From NCBI RefSeq assembly GCF_000259195.1, contig NZ_JH650767.1, forward strand, positions 94,753 to 158,752: a stretch of DNA of 64,000 bases, read 5' to 3'. Each line of letters begins with the position of its first letter. Position 1 is the stretch's first letter. This stretch comes from Pseudomonas donghuensis. Lineage in GTDB: Bacteria; Pseudomonadota; Gammaproteobacteria; Pseudomonadales; Pseudomonadaceae. The translations under genes were made by a program, and so were the position numbers. Shown piece after piece: positions 37,107 through 46,171 of this stretch. The notes beneath the pieces were generated by a model that was given only the letters and a program-made list of their open reading frames with translations, was not told where the DNA came from and ran no database searches.

Positions 37107-39293
37107 ATGCTTCCCCCCCTCCCCCAGCACCTCCCGTTCACACCGACACTTCTTGCCATCGCGCTATGTGCCGCCAGTGCCGGGCTGCACGCAGCCACGC
37201 CAGAAGACGACACTGAACCTGTCGACGTTCATCACCATCATGTGTGGGAACTTGGCGAAACCCAGGTCATCAGTAACCAGCTGGGGACCATCACCGAAGG
37301 CAACGGCAGTTACACCCCGGGCACCATCGCCACTGCCACCCGCCTGGTGTTGACCCCCAAGCAGACTCCGCAGTCGATCTCGGTGGTCACCCGCCAGTTC
37401 ATGGATGACTTCAATCTCAACGCCATCGACGAGGTGATGCGCCATACACCGGGCATCACGGTATCGAGACTGGACAGCGAGCGCACCACCTACTATTCCC
37501 GTGGCTATTCGATCCAGAACTACCAGTACGACGGCATTCCCACCCTGGATAACGGCGTCAACGCCGCCGGCAACAACCTCAGCGACACTGCCATCTACGA
37601 CCGCATCGAGGTAATCAAGGGCGCCAACGGCCTGCTTTCCGGTGCCGGCAAACCTGGTGCAGCGATCAACTTCGTACGCAAGAAACCCACCGCCGACTTC
37701 AATGCCCATATCGGCGCCAGCGGTGGCTCCTGGGACAACTACCGCAACGAGCTCGATGTCTCTGGCGCACTCAACGACAGCGCCAGCGTGCGGGCTCGGG
37801 CCGTGGCCGCCTTCCAGGACAAACACTCGTTCCAGGATCACTATGAACGCAAGACCAGCGTCTACTACGGCATTGTCGAAATGGACCTGGATGACGACAC
37901 CCTGCTGACGTTGGGCGCCGACTACCAGGACAACGACCCCAGGGGCTCCAGTTGGGCGGCCATCCCGATATTCAACAGCGATGGCAACCTGAACAAGGTT
38001 TCGCGTTCGTTCAATCCGGGGGCGCAGTGGAGCCGTTGGGAGCAATACACCCGTACCGCATTTGCCAGCCTGGAACGGCACTTTGCCAGCGACTGGGTCG
38101 CCAAGTTCGAGCTGAGCCACAAGCTCAACGGTTACCACGCAAGGCTCGGCTCTCTCAGCGGCGGTGCCCCCAACCCTCGCACGGGCAGCGGCAGCGCCCT
38201 GTACTCGGGCAAGTTCACCGGCGAAACCAAAACCGACACCGCAGAGCTCTATGCCACCGGCCCTTTCGAGCTGTTCGGGCGCGAGCACGAGTTGGTGGTC
38301 GGCACCAGCTATTCGCGGGCCAGGTTCGATGCCAAGGCCTATGACGCGGCGGCGGGTTACAACAACCGGGTCGACAACTTCTACACCTGGAACGGCAACA
38401 TTGCCGAACCGGACTGGAAGCTGTCGCGCACCGACGACCTGACCACCCGCCAGACTGCCAGCTACATCACTGCGCGTTTCAAGCCCACTGATGATCTGGC
38501 ACTGATCCTCGGGAGCCGGTTTGCCAACTTCACCCGCTCCGGCGACAGCGATCAGAAGGAAAGCGGACGCGCCGTGCCTTACGCGGGCGTGGTCTACGAT
38601 CTCAATCCGACCTACGCCGTCTATGCCAGCTACACCAGCATTTTCAACCCGCAGTCCAGCCAGGATCGCTTTGGCAAGACCCTGGAGCCCAACGAGGGCG
38701 ACAACTATGAAGTCGGTCTGAAGGGCGAATGGTTCGACGGGCGCCTCAATGCCAGCCTGGCCTACTTCGAGATCCATGAAGACAACCGCGCCGAACAGGA
38801 CCGCAGCGGGCAACCGTCACAGGTTCTGAGCCCCTATGTGGCGACCAAGGCCAAGTCCAAAGGCTACGAAGCGGAGATTTCCGGGGAACTGGCCCGCGGC
38901 TGGCAGGTGCAGGCCGGTTATACCCACAAGGTCATTCGCGATGACGATGGCGACAAGATCTCTACCTGGGAACCGGAGGACCAGGTCAGCCTGTTCACCA
39001 GCTACAAGCTGCCCGGCGAGCTGGAGCGCATGACCGTTGGGGGTGGCGCGCGCTGGCAGGGCAAGTCATGGCAAGCGGTGAACAACCCGGTTCGCGGCCG
39101 GGAAGACTACACCCAGGAAGCCTACTGGCTGGTCGACCTGATGACCCGGTATCAGTTCACCGACAGCCTCTGCGGCCAGGTCAACCTGAACAACCTGTTC
39201 GACAAGAAGTACTTCACCAACGTCGGCTTCTATAACTCCTACTACTACGGCGACCCACGCAACGTGAGTGTCAGCGCTCGCTACGATTTCTAA
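37107..39293 (+). CDS. TonB-dependent ferric-siderophore receptor, no STN domain
   Basis: 728 aa outer-membrane transporter. Signal peptide to about residue 30 (..AGLHAAT), a His-rich stretch VHHHHVW, then directly the plug (TPKQTPQSISVVTRQFMDD, DRIEVIKGANGLLSGAGKPG) and a barrel ending RYDF. It lacks the roughly 80-residue signalling domain present in the paralogue at 24946, so it should not act through FecR. AAAGGAACTGCA precedes the ATG. Iron control is likely by the Fur box just upstream. The ligand is unknown. Confidence 0.93.
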   Translation: MLPPLPQHLPFTPTLLAIALCAASAGLHAATPEDDTEPVDVHHHHVWELGETQVISNQLGTITEGNGSYTPGTIATATRLVLTPKQTPQSISVVTRQFMDDFNLNAIDEVMRHTPGITVSRLDSERTTYYSRGYSIQNYQYDGIPTLDNGVNAAGNNLSDTAIYDRIEVIKGANGLLSGAGKPGAAINFVRKKPTADFNAHIGASGGSWDNYRNELDVSGALNDSASVRARAVAAFQDKHSFQDHYERKTSVYYGIVEMDLDDDTLLTLGADYQDNDPRGSSWAAIPIFNSDGNLNKVSRSFNPGAQWSRWEQYTRTAFASLERHFASDWVAKFELSHKLNGYHARLGSLSGGAPNPRTGSGSALYSGKFTGETKTDTAELYATGPFELFGREHELVVGTSYSRARFDAKAYDAAAGYNNRVDNFYTWNGNIAEPDWKLSRTDDLTTRQTASYITARFKPTDDLALILGSRFANFTRSGDSDQKESGRAVPYAGVVYDLNPTYAVYASYTSIFNPQSSQDRFGKTLEPNEGDNYEVGLKGEWFDGRLNASLAYFEIHEDNRAEQDRSGQPSQVLSPYVATKAKSKGYEAEISGELARGWQVQAGYTHKVIRDDDGDKISTWEPEDQVSLFTSYKLPGELERMTVGGGARWQGKSWQAVNNPVRGREDYTQEAYWLVDLMTRYQFTDSLCGQVNLNNLFDKKYFTNVGFYNSYYYGDPRNVSVSARYDF

Positions 39294-39301
39294 GCCATGT
39301 C

Positions 39302-40435
39302 TCAGCGAATTTCCTGGTAGGAAGATGCCTGCCAGGTGATAGGCGCTGCCAACCCGGCAGGCGGCATCAAGGTGCCGCCCTTCACCGCAGAGAAGCCAGC
39401 GCCCTGGCTGCCCAGCGAAACAGCCCGCTCGCCCTTCTCCGACTCGGTCAGCACGGTGTAGGAATGCGTGCGCATTGCCTGGTACTTGCTGTCGTCGCGC
39501 GCGAGCACCTGGTGATAGGCCTGCAGGTCGCGCTCGCCGAGGTTGAGCATTTTCTGCAGTTTCACTCCCCAACGGGTCAGGCACACTTCAGCAAAATGGC
39601 GAACGATCAGGCCCGGCTCGGCCAGCACCTTGCCACCGGCGGCACCATCGGCTGCAGCATTGCCCACCAGAGTGGCATGGCGCCCGGGCATCGGGTAGAC
39701 ATGGCAACGGGTGCTGGCATGGGTCTTGGGGATCACGCAGGAGAAACCTTTGGAGCGTTCGTCGCGGGAGAAGAAGCCAACGTACTGCTTGACGTTTTCG
39801 CCCAGTTGCACCCGGTGGTGGTCGAAGTTGCCAATGCCTGGTACCGGATCGATGGCGAAAATATTCACCGCAAGCTTCTTCAACTCACTATCGCCAAGCA
39901 GGGCATTGGCCAGCATGTGACAGCTGACGCCGCCTCGGCTCCACCCCACCAGGTTGACCTGGGTGGGGATGATGCCGTCCTTGCGAAATTGCTTGATGAT
40001 CTGCTCCTGGAGCATTTGCGGCGTAATCTTGCGGTTGCCGTAGTTGTAGGTGCGCCAGAACCAGGAAGCCGTTGCCGTCGAGTTGGGGATTGGGACGCCA
40101 GCGGCTTTCAGGCGCTGATACTCCTCCTCACTCAGTTCCGTGCGCTGCCAGTTGCTCTCGCCCTTGATGATCTGCAGTGCATGCTGGACATTTTCCTCCC
40201 AGCCTTTGCCAAACAGGGTCTGGTTCCAGTTGTAGTAGCCACCTGGCTCCACGAACAACTCATCGGCCTGCAGGTTGCCACTGCCTGGGCCGTCGACGGC
40301 AATCCAGTGGGCATACTCCTTGCCCTGGTCGTTGGAGGCCAGGGTCGAAACCAGCTCGCCATTCCAGAAGTTGGGGTTCTTGTCGTCGAAACGATGAGAG
40401 CCGGTGCCACAAAAGTAAACGGTCAAAATGCTCAT
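39302..40435 (-). CDS. Alpha/beta-hydrolase with GWSRGG motif, possibly lipase-like
   Basis: 377 aa, cytoplasmic-looking, no signal peptide. It starts MSILTVYFCGTGSHRFDDKN, comparable to the YFDGTGNN start of DUF2235/Tle1-type lipases, and has the nucleophile elbow VNLVGWSRGGVSCH (Ser about 169), followed by FAIDPVPGIGNFD, a likely acid-residue loop. These features suggest a serine hydrolase of the type VI lipase kind, but no T6SS gene is near. It converges with the receptor (8 bp apart) and lies 109 bp downstream of the isonitrile operon on the same strand. Confidence 0.6.
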   Translation of the reverse strand: MSILTVYFCGTGSHRFDDKNPNFWNGELVSTLASNDQGKEYAHWIAVDGPGSGNLQADELFVEPGGYYNWNQTLFGKGWEENVQHALQIIKGESNWQRTELSEEEYQRLKAAGVPIPNSTATASWFWRTYNYGNRKITPQMLQEQIIKQFRKDGIIPTQVNLVGWSRGGVSCHMLANALLGDSELKKLAVNIFAIDPVPGIGNFDHHRVQLGENVKQYVGFFSRDERSKGFSCVIPKTHASTRCHVYPMPGRHATLVGNAAADGAAGGKVLAEPGLIVRHFAEVCLTRWGVKLQKMLNLGERDLQAYHQVLARDDSKYQAMRTHSYTVLTESEKGERAVSLGSQGAGFSAVKGGTLMPPAGLAAPITWQASSYQEIR

Positions 40436-40544
40436 GTCATGATCCTGTCAGGTTGAGGACCAGCACACGCTATTGCAGCCCGAGCGCCACCGACAGACGG
40501 AAAGAAACCCTGACAGCGGGCACCCCGCTGTCAGGGTCAGCGCC

Positions 40545-42305
40545 TCAGTAGACCTGAACCCGCCAGAGCTCGCGCGAAGCCGAAGCCGGCGACATCGGCA
40601 AGCGACCATGCAGGGTCTGGTAGTTGTCGATCAGAACCAGATCGCCCTCGACCCACTCATGGGCGATCAGGCAATCCTCGTCATAGACCAGCGCATTGAG
40701 CTGCTCGAGCAAAGCCTGCTGGGCTTGCGCCTCGAACCCGTGCACTTCCTGGCTCAAGGTCTGCAGGGTCGACTCGGTGCCTTCCTGGTAGCGCAAAATA
40801 CGTTCACCGGTGCGCGGGTGCAGGTCCACCAGGCTGTAGCTACGCGGCGAGCCACCGAAGTAGGTCATGCGCGTGTAATAGGTAATGTCCACGGCCTGCC
40901 ATTGTCGGGCTACCTGGCTGCCGACCTTGCGCAGGGCATTGCGGCTGTCGACGATGGTGGTCTGGCCTTCACCCGGCTGCGGCGCGGTCTTGCAATAGAG
41001 CATGAACTTGCTCGCGCAGAACTTCGGATCACGCTGCACCTGGGCATCGCTGGCCGGCAGCATGTTCAGGTCCCAGTGCAGTGGCGTCTTCTCCAGCGAG
41101 TGCACCACGCCCTCGGGCTTGTCCGCCGGCTTGACCACATGCACCTTGCCGAAGGCCCATTGGTAGATGGTGCCGAAACGTTCGCAATCGCGGGCGAAGC
41201 TGTCGCGGTCTTCGAAGGTGCAGCCGCGCAGGCAGACAAAACCGAAGGTTTCCACCAAGGCTTCGAGCAATTGCGTCGAGAAACGCTCAAAGCCCAGGCC
41301 CAAGGGGGCGCGTACCAGCAAGCCGAACAACGGGCGCTTCTGGAGCTCGAATTCAAAGCCCTGCAGCGCCTCGCCGGTGGTTTCGTGGTACAGCCAGGGG
41401 CGCCCCTGGTACTGCACCAGCAGGTGCCGGTCGATATCCACTTCAGCCCGGGTGCGCAGCGTTTGGCTGCCATCCAGATGACGCACCGGCACCGCATGCC
41501 AGGGGCTGGAAACCCGTGTCAGGCCATCAGCCAAGGCCAGGGTGAACTTCGGCCCGGCATTGTCGTACTGATGCACCGACAGACGAATGTCGTCCGGGAA
41601 GAAGCGATTGACCGCGGCATTCAGCGCTTGCCCGCGGAACATCATCTGATAGGCCTTGTAGCCGATCTGCAGCAGGTGCTCGTCTTCGCTCTGCCCCGCT
41701 TCGCGGCACAGACGCAGGTCGTTGTAGAGGTGGCTGCAGAGCTTGTCGTGGGCATGACTGAGGGTCTCGTCATGGCGACTCTGCGCGATCAGCGCCTCGA
41801 CGTTCTTCCACGGCAGCCGGGCCTGCTTGACCAGCGTGGCGCGCACGGCATCGGCGCTGCTGGCCTGGGGGAACAGGTCTTCCATGCTTACCCAGTTGAT
41901 CGTGTGGGTGGTGCACAACTCGCGCAATGCCTGGTTGTAGGCTTTGCGCACGTCGTCGGGCACGCCGACGATATCGTTGAAGGTCGTGCCGTCACTCAGG
42001 ATCGATACCACGCAACCTGGCGCGTACAGCGCCGCGATCTCCTGGCCCAGTTGGTCCAGACGCTCGATGGCCATGGCTTCGCCGTAATCTGGCAGCACAC
42101 CGAACGTCTGGTCGCGGGCATTCGGCGACTTGCACGGGAAGCCCGGCAACACCAGGCGTACCGGCGCCTGTTGATCGTAGAAGTGGGCAAGGCTGGTGGC
42201 CAGGCTGGCCCGACCTGCCCTGTCGAACCGATCGTCGTTGTCCTTGAGCAGATAACCTGCCAGCACATCGCTGACCGCCTTGATCCAGGTGTCCTTGTGT
42301 TGCAT
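40545..42305 (-). CDS. Fused isonitrile synthase-Fe(II)/2-oxoglutarate dioxygenase
   Basis: 586 aa with two domains. Residues 1-300 are a DIT1/PvcA (IsnA) isonitrile synthase, with LPGFPCKSPN (53-62) and SILSDGTTFND (101-111); the family turns the amino group of Tyr or Trp into an isonitrile using ribulose 5-phosphate. Residues 320-586 are a TauD-like dioxygenase (PvcB/IsnB), with His410-x-Asp412 in LHWDLN, distal His566 in YQTLHGR and the 2-oxoglutarate Arg in SRELWRVQVY. In P. aeruginosa pvcA and pvcB are separate genes. It is the last gene of a three-gene operon, 27 bp after the HAD gene. The amino acid used cannot be read from sequence. Confidence 0.85.
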   Translation of the reverse strand: MQHKDTWIKAVSDVLAGYLLKDNDDRFDRAGRASLATSLAHFYDQQAPVRLVLPGFPCKSPNARDQTFGVLPDYGEAMAIERLDQLGQEIAALYAPGCVVSILSDGTTFNDIVGVPDDVRKAYNQALRELCTTHTINWVSMEDLFPQASSADAVRATLVKQARLPWKNVEALIAQSRHDETLSHAHDKLCSHLYNDLRLCREAGQSEDEHLLQIGYKAYQMMFRGQALNAAVNRFFPDDIRLSVHQYDNAGPKFTLALADGLTRVSSPWHAVPVRHLDGSQTLRTRAEVDIDRHLLVQYQGRPWLYHETTGEALQGFEFELQKRPLFGLLVRAPLGLGFERFSTQLLEALVETFGFVCLRGCTFEDRDSFARDCERFGTIYQWAFGKVHVVKPADKPEGVVHSLEKTPLHWDLNMLPASDAQVQRDPKFCASKFMLYCKTAPQPGEGQTTIVDSRNALRKVGSQVARQWQAVDITYYTRMTYFGGSPRSYSLVDLHPRTGERILRYQEGTESTLQTLSQEVHGFEAQAQQALLEQLNALVYDEDCLIAHEWVEGDLVLIDNYQTLHGRLPMSPASASRELWRVQVY

Positions 42306-42332
42306 GACCTTTCTTCCTTGAGAGGTGGTGTA

Positions 42333-43040
42333 TCAGAGCGGGCTGGCAATAGCGCCAGCCACGCAGGTTGGGTTGGCCCGCTGCACGGCATGCAGCAGGT
42401 CTGCCGGTTGATCGCAGTACAGGTCCGCCGTCTGTGCTTGCAAGGCATAGGCCCGACCGTAGCCCCAGGTCACGCCAGCGGCGTGCATGCCGGCTGCGCG
42501 TGCGGTCATCAGGTCGATGACGGTATCGCCGACGAACAGGCAGCGGGAGGGTTCCACCGCCAGATGCCGGGCCGCTTCCAGGGCAGCATCCGGCTGGGGT
42601 TTGAGCGGGTGGCCACGGCGCTGGCCAAGAACGATTTCGAAGGTGTTTGAGGGGAACAGCTGCCCAGCCACCTGCAACGCCATGTCGTGGGCCTTGTTGG
42701 TGACGATGGCCATCGGCAATTGCAATTGGCGACAGCCCTCGAGCATTTCCAGCACGCCCTCGAACGGTCGCGAGAACTGCACCAGGTGCTGCTGGTAGCA
42801 GGCGATGTAATGGGTATGCAGGGCCTTGTCATCGGCAATGCCCAGGCGCGCGGCGACACGCTCGAGCATCGCCCCGGTTCCACCGCCGACATAGGCGCTG
42901 ATGGTCTCCCGTGGCAGCGGCTGATAGCCCTGATCCTGCAGCACCCGGTTCAGGCACCAGACGATGTCCGGCAAGGTATCGACCAAGGTACCGTCGAGGT
43001 CGAAAATCACGGCATCTGCCGTCAATGCTGGAAGCATCAT
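42333..43040 (-). CDS. HAD-superfamily phosphatase, phosphoglycolate-phosphatase-like
   Basis: 235 aa: motif I AVIFDLDGTLVDT (about 10-22; nucleophile Asp and acid Asp), motif II IVTNKAHDMALQ, motif III Lys in GHPLKPQPDAA, and motif IV FVGDTVIDLMTARAAG. A normal soluble HAD fold of the Gph type. The ATG at 43040 overlaps the stop of the upstream isonitrile-synthase gene (ATGA), so it belongs to this pathway operon; a general repair phosphatase is less likely here. It may act on a phosphosugar linked to the ribulose 5-phosphate reaction (inference). Confidence 0.88.
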   Translation of the reverse strand: MMLPALTADAVIFDLDGTLVDTLPDIVWCLNRVLQDQGYQPLPRETISAYVGGGTGAMLERVAARLGIADDKALHTHYIACYQQHLVQFSRPFEGVLEMLEGCRQLQLPMAIVTNKAHDMALQVAGQLFPSNTFEIVLGQRRGHPLKPQPDAALEAARHLAVEPSRCLFVGDTVIDLMTARAAGMHAAGVTWGYGRAYALQAQTADLYCDQPADLLHAVQRANPTCVAGAIASPL

Positions 43041-44032
43041 TGCGCACTGGCGTAGTGGCAGGGGCGGCCCTGGCGGAACACCAGGCGGCTGTAGCGCTCG
43101 TCGATATTGCTGCGCTTGTCGAGCATCACCACCCCGCGGCGCTTGATCGCTACCGAGTGCCAGGGCGTACGCCACAGGTCGCTGGTGGGCACCAGGCGGA
43201 TGCCGATCTTCTGTGACACGGCCAACTGCGGGTGAATCGACAACCGCAGGCACTGTGGGTAGCGCGCCTGCAACAGCGCGCTCCAGGCTTCGCTGCGCTG
43301 GATCACCCGTTGCGACGCCGGCTTGGCGATCTTCTTCACGGCGTTGAGGCTCATGCCGGCGAACTCGGCAAGCCCCGAGTAATCCTCGGACAGAAAACGG
43401 TGAATACCGCAGTACATCAGCATCATGTGTGGCTCATCCTGAAAGCGCTGGCCCAGTGCGATCAGCGACTGGCCATACTCGATCATCAGCTCCTCGCGCA
43501 TGGAGTCCAGGCAGCCCAGTTGCGGGTAGGCATCCTTGAGATCGAACAAGGCGAAGCTGTGCGGATAATGCTGCTCGGCGTAACGCTGGATTTCGTCGGT
43601 GTAAGCCTTGACGTGGGCATCGGGCACACGCACCAGGTCGGAAAACACGTAGCCGTCGGAACAGATGTGAATCAACGCGCCCGGCGCATACAGCGCCTGG
43701 ATTTCAGCGCACAGGTGCTGCAGTTCGTCGATGGCGTGACGCTCGGCAAGGTCCGGTAGGTGGCTGAGGGTTTTCTGCCGGTTCGGCGACTTGCCCGGGA
43801 AGGCTGGCAGGACCATTTCGATGCGCTGGCCGGCCTCGATCGCGCTGAGGACTTTATCCAGATGCGGCTCGAGCACTTCAGCCGACAACTCGTCGTCCTG
43901 GCCCGGTGCCAGGCTGCGGCGGCGGAACAGGCAGTCGAGCACCTGCAAGGCGGTATCGAGGTGCGCAGAGGTATGGCGTTCGCGCAGCAGCGCGAGGCAC
44001 GCCCGTTGAGCAACGGCGTTTGGCTCGGTCAT
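43037..44032 (-). CDS. Second isonitrile-synthase-family (DIT1/PvcA) protein
   Basis: 331 aa, with the same landmarks as the N-terminal half of the fused enzyme: EMVLPAFPGKSPN (about 72-84), LIHICSDGYVFSDLVRVPD (about 120-138) and the C-terminal LVPTSDLWRTPWHSVAIKR. It has no dioxygenase domain. Overall similarity to the fused copy is modest, so the two are old paralogues. ATG 44032 is preferred over TTG 44038 because AAGGGA lies six bases upstream of it. First gene of the operon; a GGCCAG/CTGGCC inverted repeat lies just upstream at 44059-44076. Confidence 0.82.
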   Translation of the reverse strand: MTEPNAVAQRACLALLRERHTSAHLDTALQVLDCLFRRRSLAPGQDDELSAEVLEPHLDKVLSAIEAGQRIEMVLPAFPGKSPNRQKTLSHLPDLAERHAIDELQHLCAEIQALYAPGALIHICSDGYVFSDLVRVPDAHVKAYTDEIQRYAEQHYPHSFALFDLKDAYPQLGCLDSMREELMIEYGQSLIALGQRFQDEPHMMLMYCGIHRFLSEDYSGLAEFAGMSLNAVKKIAKPASQRVIQRSEAWSALLQARYPQCLRLSIHPQLAVSQKIGIRLVPTSDLWRTPWHSVAIKRRGVVMLDKRSNIDERYSRLVFRQGRPCHYASAQ

Positions 44033-44058
44033 GGACAATCCCTTGTGTGGTCAATCAC

Positions 44059-44076
44059 GGCCAGCATCCTCTGGCC
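44059..44076. promoter_or_regulatory. Inverted repeat upstream of the isonitrile operon
   Basis: GGCCAG-CATCCT-CTGGCC, perfect 6-bp arms, 27 bp before the first gene's start. It could be an operator or a leader hairpin. Confidence 0.4.
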
Positions 44077-44168
44077 ATACGCAGATACTCCTTACCCGCG
44101 CCGCGCTAAAATCCGGCAAACCCCGGGTACTTGTCAACAGCAGATTCGGTCGTTGTGGCGTTCACTAT

Positions 44169-44238
44169 CGATCGCGGGACAAGCCCGCTCCTACAGGGTT
44201 GATGCAATTCCTGTGGGAGCGGGCTTGACCCGCGATGA
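44169..44238. repeat. REP element pair
   Basis: ATCGCGGGACAAGCCCGCTCC and the inverted GGAGCGGGCTTGACCCGCGAT flank about 25 bp. Confidence 0.88.
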
Positions 44239-44254
44239 GCCCACCGGCACAAAC

Positions 44255-44291
44255 AAAAACGCCCCGGGCTCTGCAGCCTGGGGCGTTTTTG
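44255..44291 (-). terminator. Terminator of the cyo operon
   Basis: AAAAACGCCCC, a G/C-rich loop containing CTGCAG, GGGGCGTTTTT. Works on both strands; it lies 15 bp past the cyoE stop. Confidence 0.88.
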
Positions 44292-44306
44292 TTACACGCG
44301 GATGAA

Positions 44307-45194
44307 TCAGTGCGCGTAAGTCAGCAACAGCTCGGTCGGCACCTTGGTGTCCAGCGACATCATCACGCTCAGGGCAGTGATGGTGAAGATCGAGAACACG
44401 AACAGCTTGCGTGCCCACAGGCGATCGTCCACTGCCTTGTAGCCGGTCCAGGCCATGTACAGCCAGTACATGCCCATGGCGGCGGCAACGGCCATGTAGC
44501 TCATGCCCGCGTAGCCACCCAGGGTCAGCATCAGGGTCGCGACCAGGAACGCCACGATGTACCAGAGGATGTGCTTCTTCGCCACCAGGATCCCACGCTT
44601 GACCGGCAGCACCGGAATCGATGCGGCCAGGTAGTCGTTGAAGCGGAAGATCGCAATGGCGTAGGAATGCGGCATCTGCCACAGGCTGAACATCACCAGC
44701 AGGGTCAGTGCAGCCAGGTCGAAGCTGTTGCTCACCGCGCAGTAGCCGATCACCGGAGGCATGGCACCGGACAGGCTGCCCACCAGGGTGCCGTGCACCG
44801 ATTTGCGCTTGAGGTACAGGCTGTAGAAGCCGACGTAGATGACAAAGCCGATCAGGCCGAACAGCGCCGCCAGGGCATTGGCCTGCACATACAGCAGGCC
44901 AAGGCCGGCCACCCCGAGCAGGGTGGCGTAGGCCAGCGCGACGTTCAGCGAGATCTGGCCCTGGACCATCGCACGGTTCTTGGTGCGCTCCATCTTGATG
45001 TCGATGTCACGGTCGATGCAGTTGTTGAACACGCAACCGGACGCCACCACCAGCGAAGTGCCAATCACCGTGGCCAGGAACAGCATGAAGTCGACATGCC
45101 CTTGCGCGGCAAGGAAAAAACCGCCTGCCACAGAAAGCACGTTACCGAAAATGATCCCCGGTTTGGTGATTTGGATAAAGTGCTTAACGGACAT
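44307..45194 (-). CDS. cyoE: Protohaem IX farnesyltransferase
   Basis: Makes haem O for the bo3 oxidase. 295 aa, UbiA-type polyprenyltransferase with [22 protein letters not shown] (first Asp-rich motif, about 52-73), the second aspartate region in [21 protein letters not shown], and about eight membrane helices. Last gene of cyoABCDE, 11 bp after cyoD. Confidence 0.96.
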   Translation of the reverse strand: MSVKHFIQITKPGIIFGNVLSVAGGFFLAAQGHVDFMLFLATVIGTSLVVASGCVFNNCIDRDIDIKMERTKNRAMVQGQISLNVALAYATLLGVAGLGLLYVQANALAALFGLIGFVIYVGFYSLYLKRKSVHGTLVGSLSGAMPPVIGYCAVSNSFDLAALTLLVMFSLWQMPHSYAIAIFRFNDYLAASIPVLPVKRGILVAKKHILWYIVAFLVATLMLTLGGYAGMSYMAVAAAMGMYWLYMAWTGYKAVDDRLWARKLFVFSIFTITALSVMMSLDTKVPTELLLTYAH

Positions 45195-45205
45195 GTCGTC
45201 TTACC

Positions 45206-45538
45206 TCACTTCGCCATCATGCTGGTGTGGATGCTGAACATGATCCACAGCGACAGGCCGACCAACAGTGCAATGACCATCGCTGTAAACAGGAAGGTCG
45301 ACACGTTGGAGCGCTGCTCGGCGGAACGGTCCATGTGCAGGAAGTACACCAGGTGAACCACGACCTGAATGACCGCCAGGGCCACCACGATCATGATCGT
45401 GATGTCCTTCGGCATGCTCGGGAACATCACCAGGCCGAACGGAATCGCCGTCAGGATCACCGACAGGATGAAACCGATCACGTAGGACTTGACGCTACCG
45501 TGGTTGCCCTCGGCGTGGCTGTTATGTGCGTTAGCCAT
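45206..45538 (-). CDS. cyoD: Cytochrome o ubiquinol oxidase subunit IV
   Basis: 110 aa with three membrane helices and the family stretches GSVKSYVIGFILSVILTAIPF and VVVHLVYFLHMDRS. A small assembly subunit of the bo3 complex. Its start abuts the cyoC stop. Confidence 0.96.
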   Translation of the reverse strand: MANAHNSHAEGNHGSVKSYVIGFILSVILTAIPFGLVMFPSMPKDITIMIVVALAVIQVVVHLVYFLHMDRSAEQRSNVSTFLFTAMVIALLVGLSLWIMFSIHTSMMAK

Positions 45539-46168
45539 TTACAGAACCCCCAGCAGATACACGACGGTGAACACGCAGATCCAGACCACGTCCAGGAAGT
45601 GCCAGAACAGGCTCAGGCAGCTCATGCGGGTCTTGGCGGTACCGGTGATACCGTGCTTGTTGATCTGGTACATCATCACCGCCATCCAGATCAGACCTGC
45701 GGTCACGTGCAGGCCGTGGGTACCGACCAGCGCGAAGAACGCCGACAGGAAGCCACTGCGCTGCGGGCCGAAGCCCTCGGCGATCAGGTGATGGAACTCA
45801 TAGACTTCCATCGCGATGAAGCCGGCACCGAACAGGAAGGTGACAGCCAACCAGCCCAGCACGCCGCCCTTGTTGCCTTTGAACATCTGCAACATGGCGA
45901 AGCCGAAGGTGATACTCGAGAACAGCAGCAGTGCGGTTTCGACCGCGACAAAGTCCAGCTGGAAAATGTCGTGACCCGACGGGCCGCCGGCAAAACTGCC
46001 GGACAGCACCGCGTAGGTGGCGAAGAGCGACGCAAACAGGATGCAGTCGGTCATCAGGTACAGCCAGAAACCGAATACGGTCATCTGGCCCGAGTCGTGG
46101 TGGTGGTCGTCATGCCCATGGTCGTGACCATGAGCATGAGTATCAGCGTTAATTACATGACTGGACAT
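45539..46168 (-). CDS. cyoC: Cytochrome o ubiquinol oxidase subunit III
   Basis: 209 aa with five membrane helices. The N terminus is very His-rich ([19 protein letters not shown]), a stretch that could bind metal. Then the subunit III core: [21 protein letters not shown] and [22 protein letters not shown]. Three bases separate it from cyoB. Confidence 0.96.
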   Translation of the reverse strand: MSSHVINADTHAHGHDHGHDDHHHDSGQMTVFGFWLYLMTDCILFASLFATYAVLSGSFAGGPSGHDIFQLDFVAVETALLLFSSITFGFAMLQMFKGNKGGVLGWLAVTFLFGAGFIAMEVYEFHHLIAEGFGPQRSGFLSAFFALVGTHGLHVTAGLIWMAVMMYQINKHGITGTAKTRMSCLSLFWHFLDVVWICVFTVVYLLGVL

Positions 46169-46171
46169 TGA

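Noticed and set aside
37164-38813. A 549-codon minus-strand frame opposite the second siderophore receptor
   Set aside because: Antisense to a clear TonB receptor; Val/Gly-rich repeat-like composition typical of shadow frames.
40473-42650. A 725-codon plus-strand frame opposite the isonitrile fusion gene
   Set aside because: Shadow of a well-supported gene with an intact catalytic triad; composition is Gln/His/Val-rich without motifs.
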